A stretch of 64,000 nucleotides of DNA from Pseudomonadales bacterium (lineage in GTDB: Bacteria; Pseudomonadota; Gammaproteobacteria; Pseudomonadales; Azotimanducaceae): NCBI GenBank assembly GCA_007131295.1, contig SLQW01000032.1:19935-83934 (forward strand), in the 5' to 3' direction. Shown in pieces: positions 63,636-64,000 of the stretch (position 1 is the first letter of the stretch; each line of letters opens with the position of its first letter). Both the position numbers and the translations under genes were made by a program. The notes under the pieces were generated by a model. It saw nothing but the letters and a program-made list of their open reading frames with translations, did no database searches and was not told the origin of the DNA.

Positions 63636-63932
63636 TCACTCGTCTTCGCTGAGCCGGATCCGGGCCTGGTTGCGGTCGACCGTAGCCAGACCGATGCCGG
63701 AAACGTTCGCCAACTCCTCTGGCGTCATGAAGCCACCATTGGACTCACGGTAGCGGACAATCGCCTCGGCGCGGGCCATGCCCACTCCGTGCAGAACCCT
63801 GGCCAGGGTTTCCGCGTCTGCTTGATTGATGTTGACGGTGAGCTCAGGCGCACTTTCGTTGGCGGCAACCACGCCACCAATCGTAAGCAGTGCGGCCAGG
63901 CAAATGGTGCGTAACAGTTGTTGTGCCTGCAT
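63636..63932 (-). CDS. ComEA-like helix-hairpin-helix protein
   Basis: The 98-residue protein has a signal peptide (MQAQQLLRTICLAALLTIGGVVAANE) and one ComEA-type double HhH: VNINQADAETLARVLHGVGMARAEAIVRYRESNGGFMTPEELANVSGIGLATVDRNQARI. Such small periplasmic proteins bind DNA and in competent bacteria help take it up. No other competence gene is in the window. ATG at 63932 is chosen because it begins the signal peptide. Confidence 0.9.
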   Translation of the reverse strand: MQAQQLLRTICLAALLTIGGVVAANESAPELTVNINQADAETLARVLHGVGMARAEAIVRYRESNGGFMTPEELANVSGIGLATVDRNQARIRLSEDE

Positions 63933-64000
63933 GTGGACATCCTCGCTATGGACCATGATGGCTCGGCACCCTGAGGGCATTTCCGAACCCGTATCCCGAC

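Overview
The window is a GC-rich stretch of a gammaproteobacterial chromosome outside the Enterobacterales. Supporting marks are an MvaT-type H-NS-like silencer, RlmKL as one fused protein, Rmf beside pyrD, the pepN-DUF2797-DUF1315 set, a complete MoxR/Bat operon, CysNC fused, and the infC-rpmI-rplT-pheST...ihfA-MerR-tRNA-Pro order. I cannot name the genus.

Layout. 1-10 kb: 3' part of tatD, a DUF836 glutaredoxin-like protein, a C39-like peptidase, a GNAT acetyltransferase, an S9 peptidase, pyrD, rmf, rlmKL, ddl and an unknown gene. 10-17.3 kb: six-gene moxR-DUF58-DUF4381-batA-batB/C-batD operon. 17.3-22.2 kb: pepN, DUF2797, DUF1315 and a GlpG-like rhomboid. 22.3-27.2 kb: a periplasmic molybdenum hydroxylase (iorA/iorB type) with its XdhC and MocA maturation factors. 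27.3-30.5 kb: a metallophosphatase, nadK, cysE. 30.6-33.5 kb: tRNA-Val(TAC)-tRNA-Asp(GTC), a repeat-rich gap, a coiled-coil protein of unknown function and a CpsB-like PHP phosphatase. 33.8-46.7 kb: exopolysaccharide region (UDP-HexNAc dehydrogenase, phosphomannomutase, EPS-type MarR regulator, cysD-cysNC, UDP-glucuronate epimerase, RfaH-like antiterminator, ugd) interleaved with tRNA-Pro, MerR, ihfA and a DHH protein. 47-54.6 kb: pheT, pheS, rplT, rpmI, infC (ATC start), tRNA-Val(GAC), uvrB. 54.7-58.1 kb: tRNA-Asn, a REP-associated tyrosine transposase (RAYT), mltB, mvaT. 58.7-62.9 kb: five-gene operon DUF1538 - PII-like - PII-like - UspA - alpha/beta hydrolase. 63-64 kb: a small beta-rich protein and a ComEA-like HhH protein.

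Two repeat families are the least ordinary content. The first has five REP-like hairpins beginning GTGGGA (15-33 kb). The second has 25 copies of an 11-mer, GGACACCCAGA or its complement, in five gap clusters (37-59 kb). In four clusters the direct copies come first and the inverted copies follow. One cluster lies just upstream of the RAYT gene, and another supplies the C-terminal codons and stop of a hydrolase. In addition, two tRNA genes (Pro and Asp) carry duplicated 3' ends downstream; the tRNA-Pro copies form an 81-bp tandem array resembling the tyrT (tpr/rttR) locus of E. coli.

Working together: sugar-nucleotide enzymes, sulfate activation to PAPS and an RfaH-like factor suggest an acidic, possibly sulfated surface polysaccharide. 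The ugd-DHH pair sits inside the otherwise conserved pheT-ihfA junction, next to one repeat cluster, which suggests local insertion.
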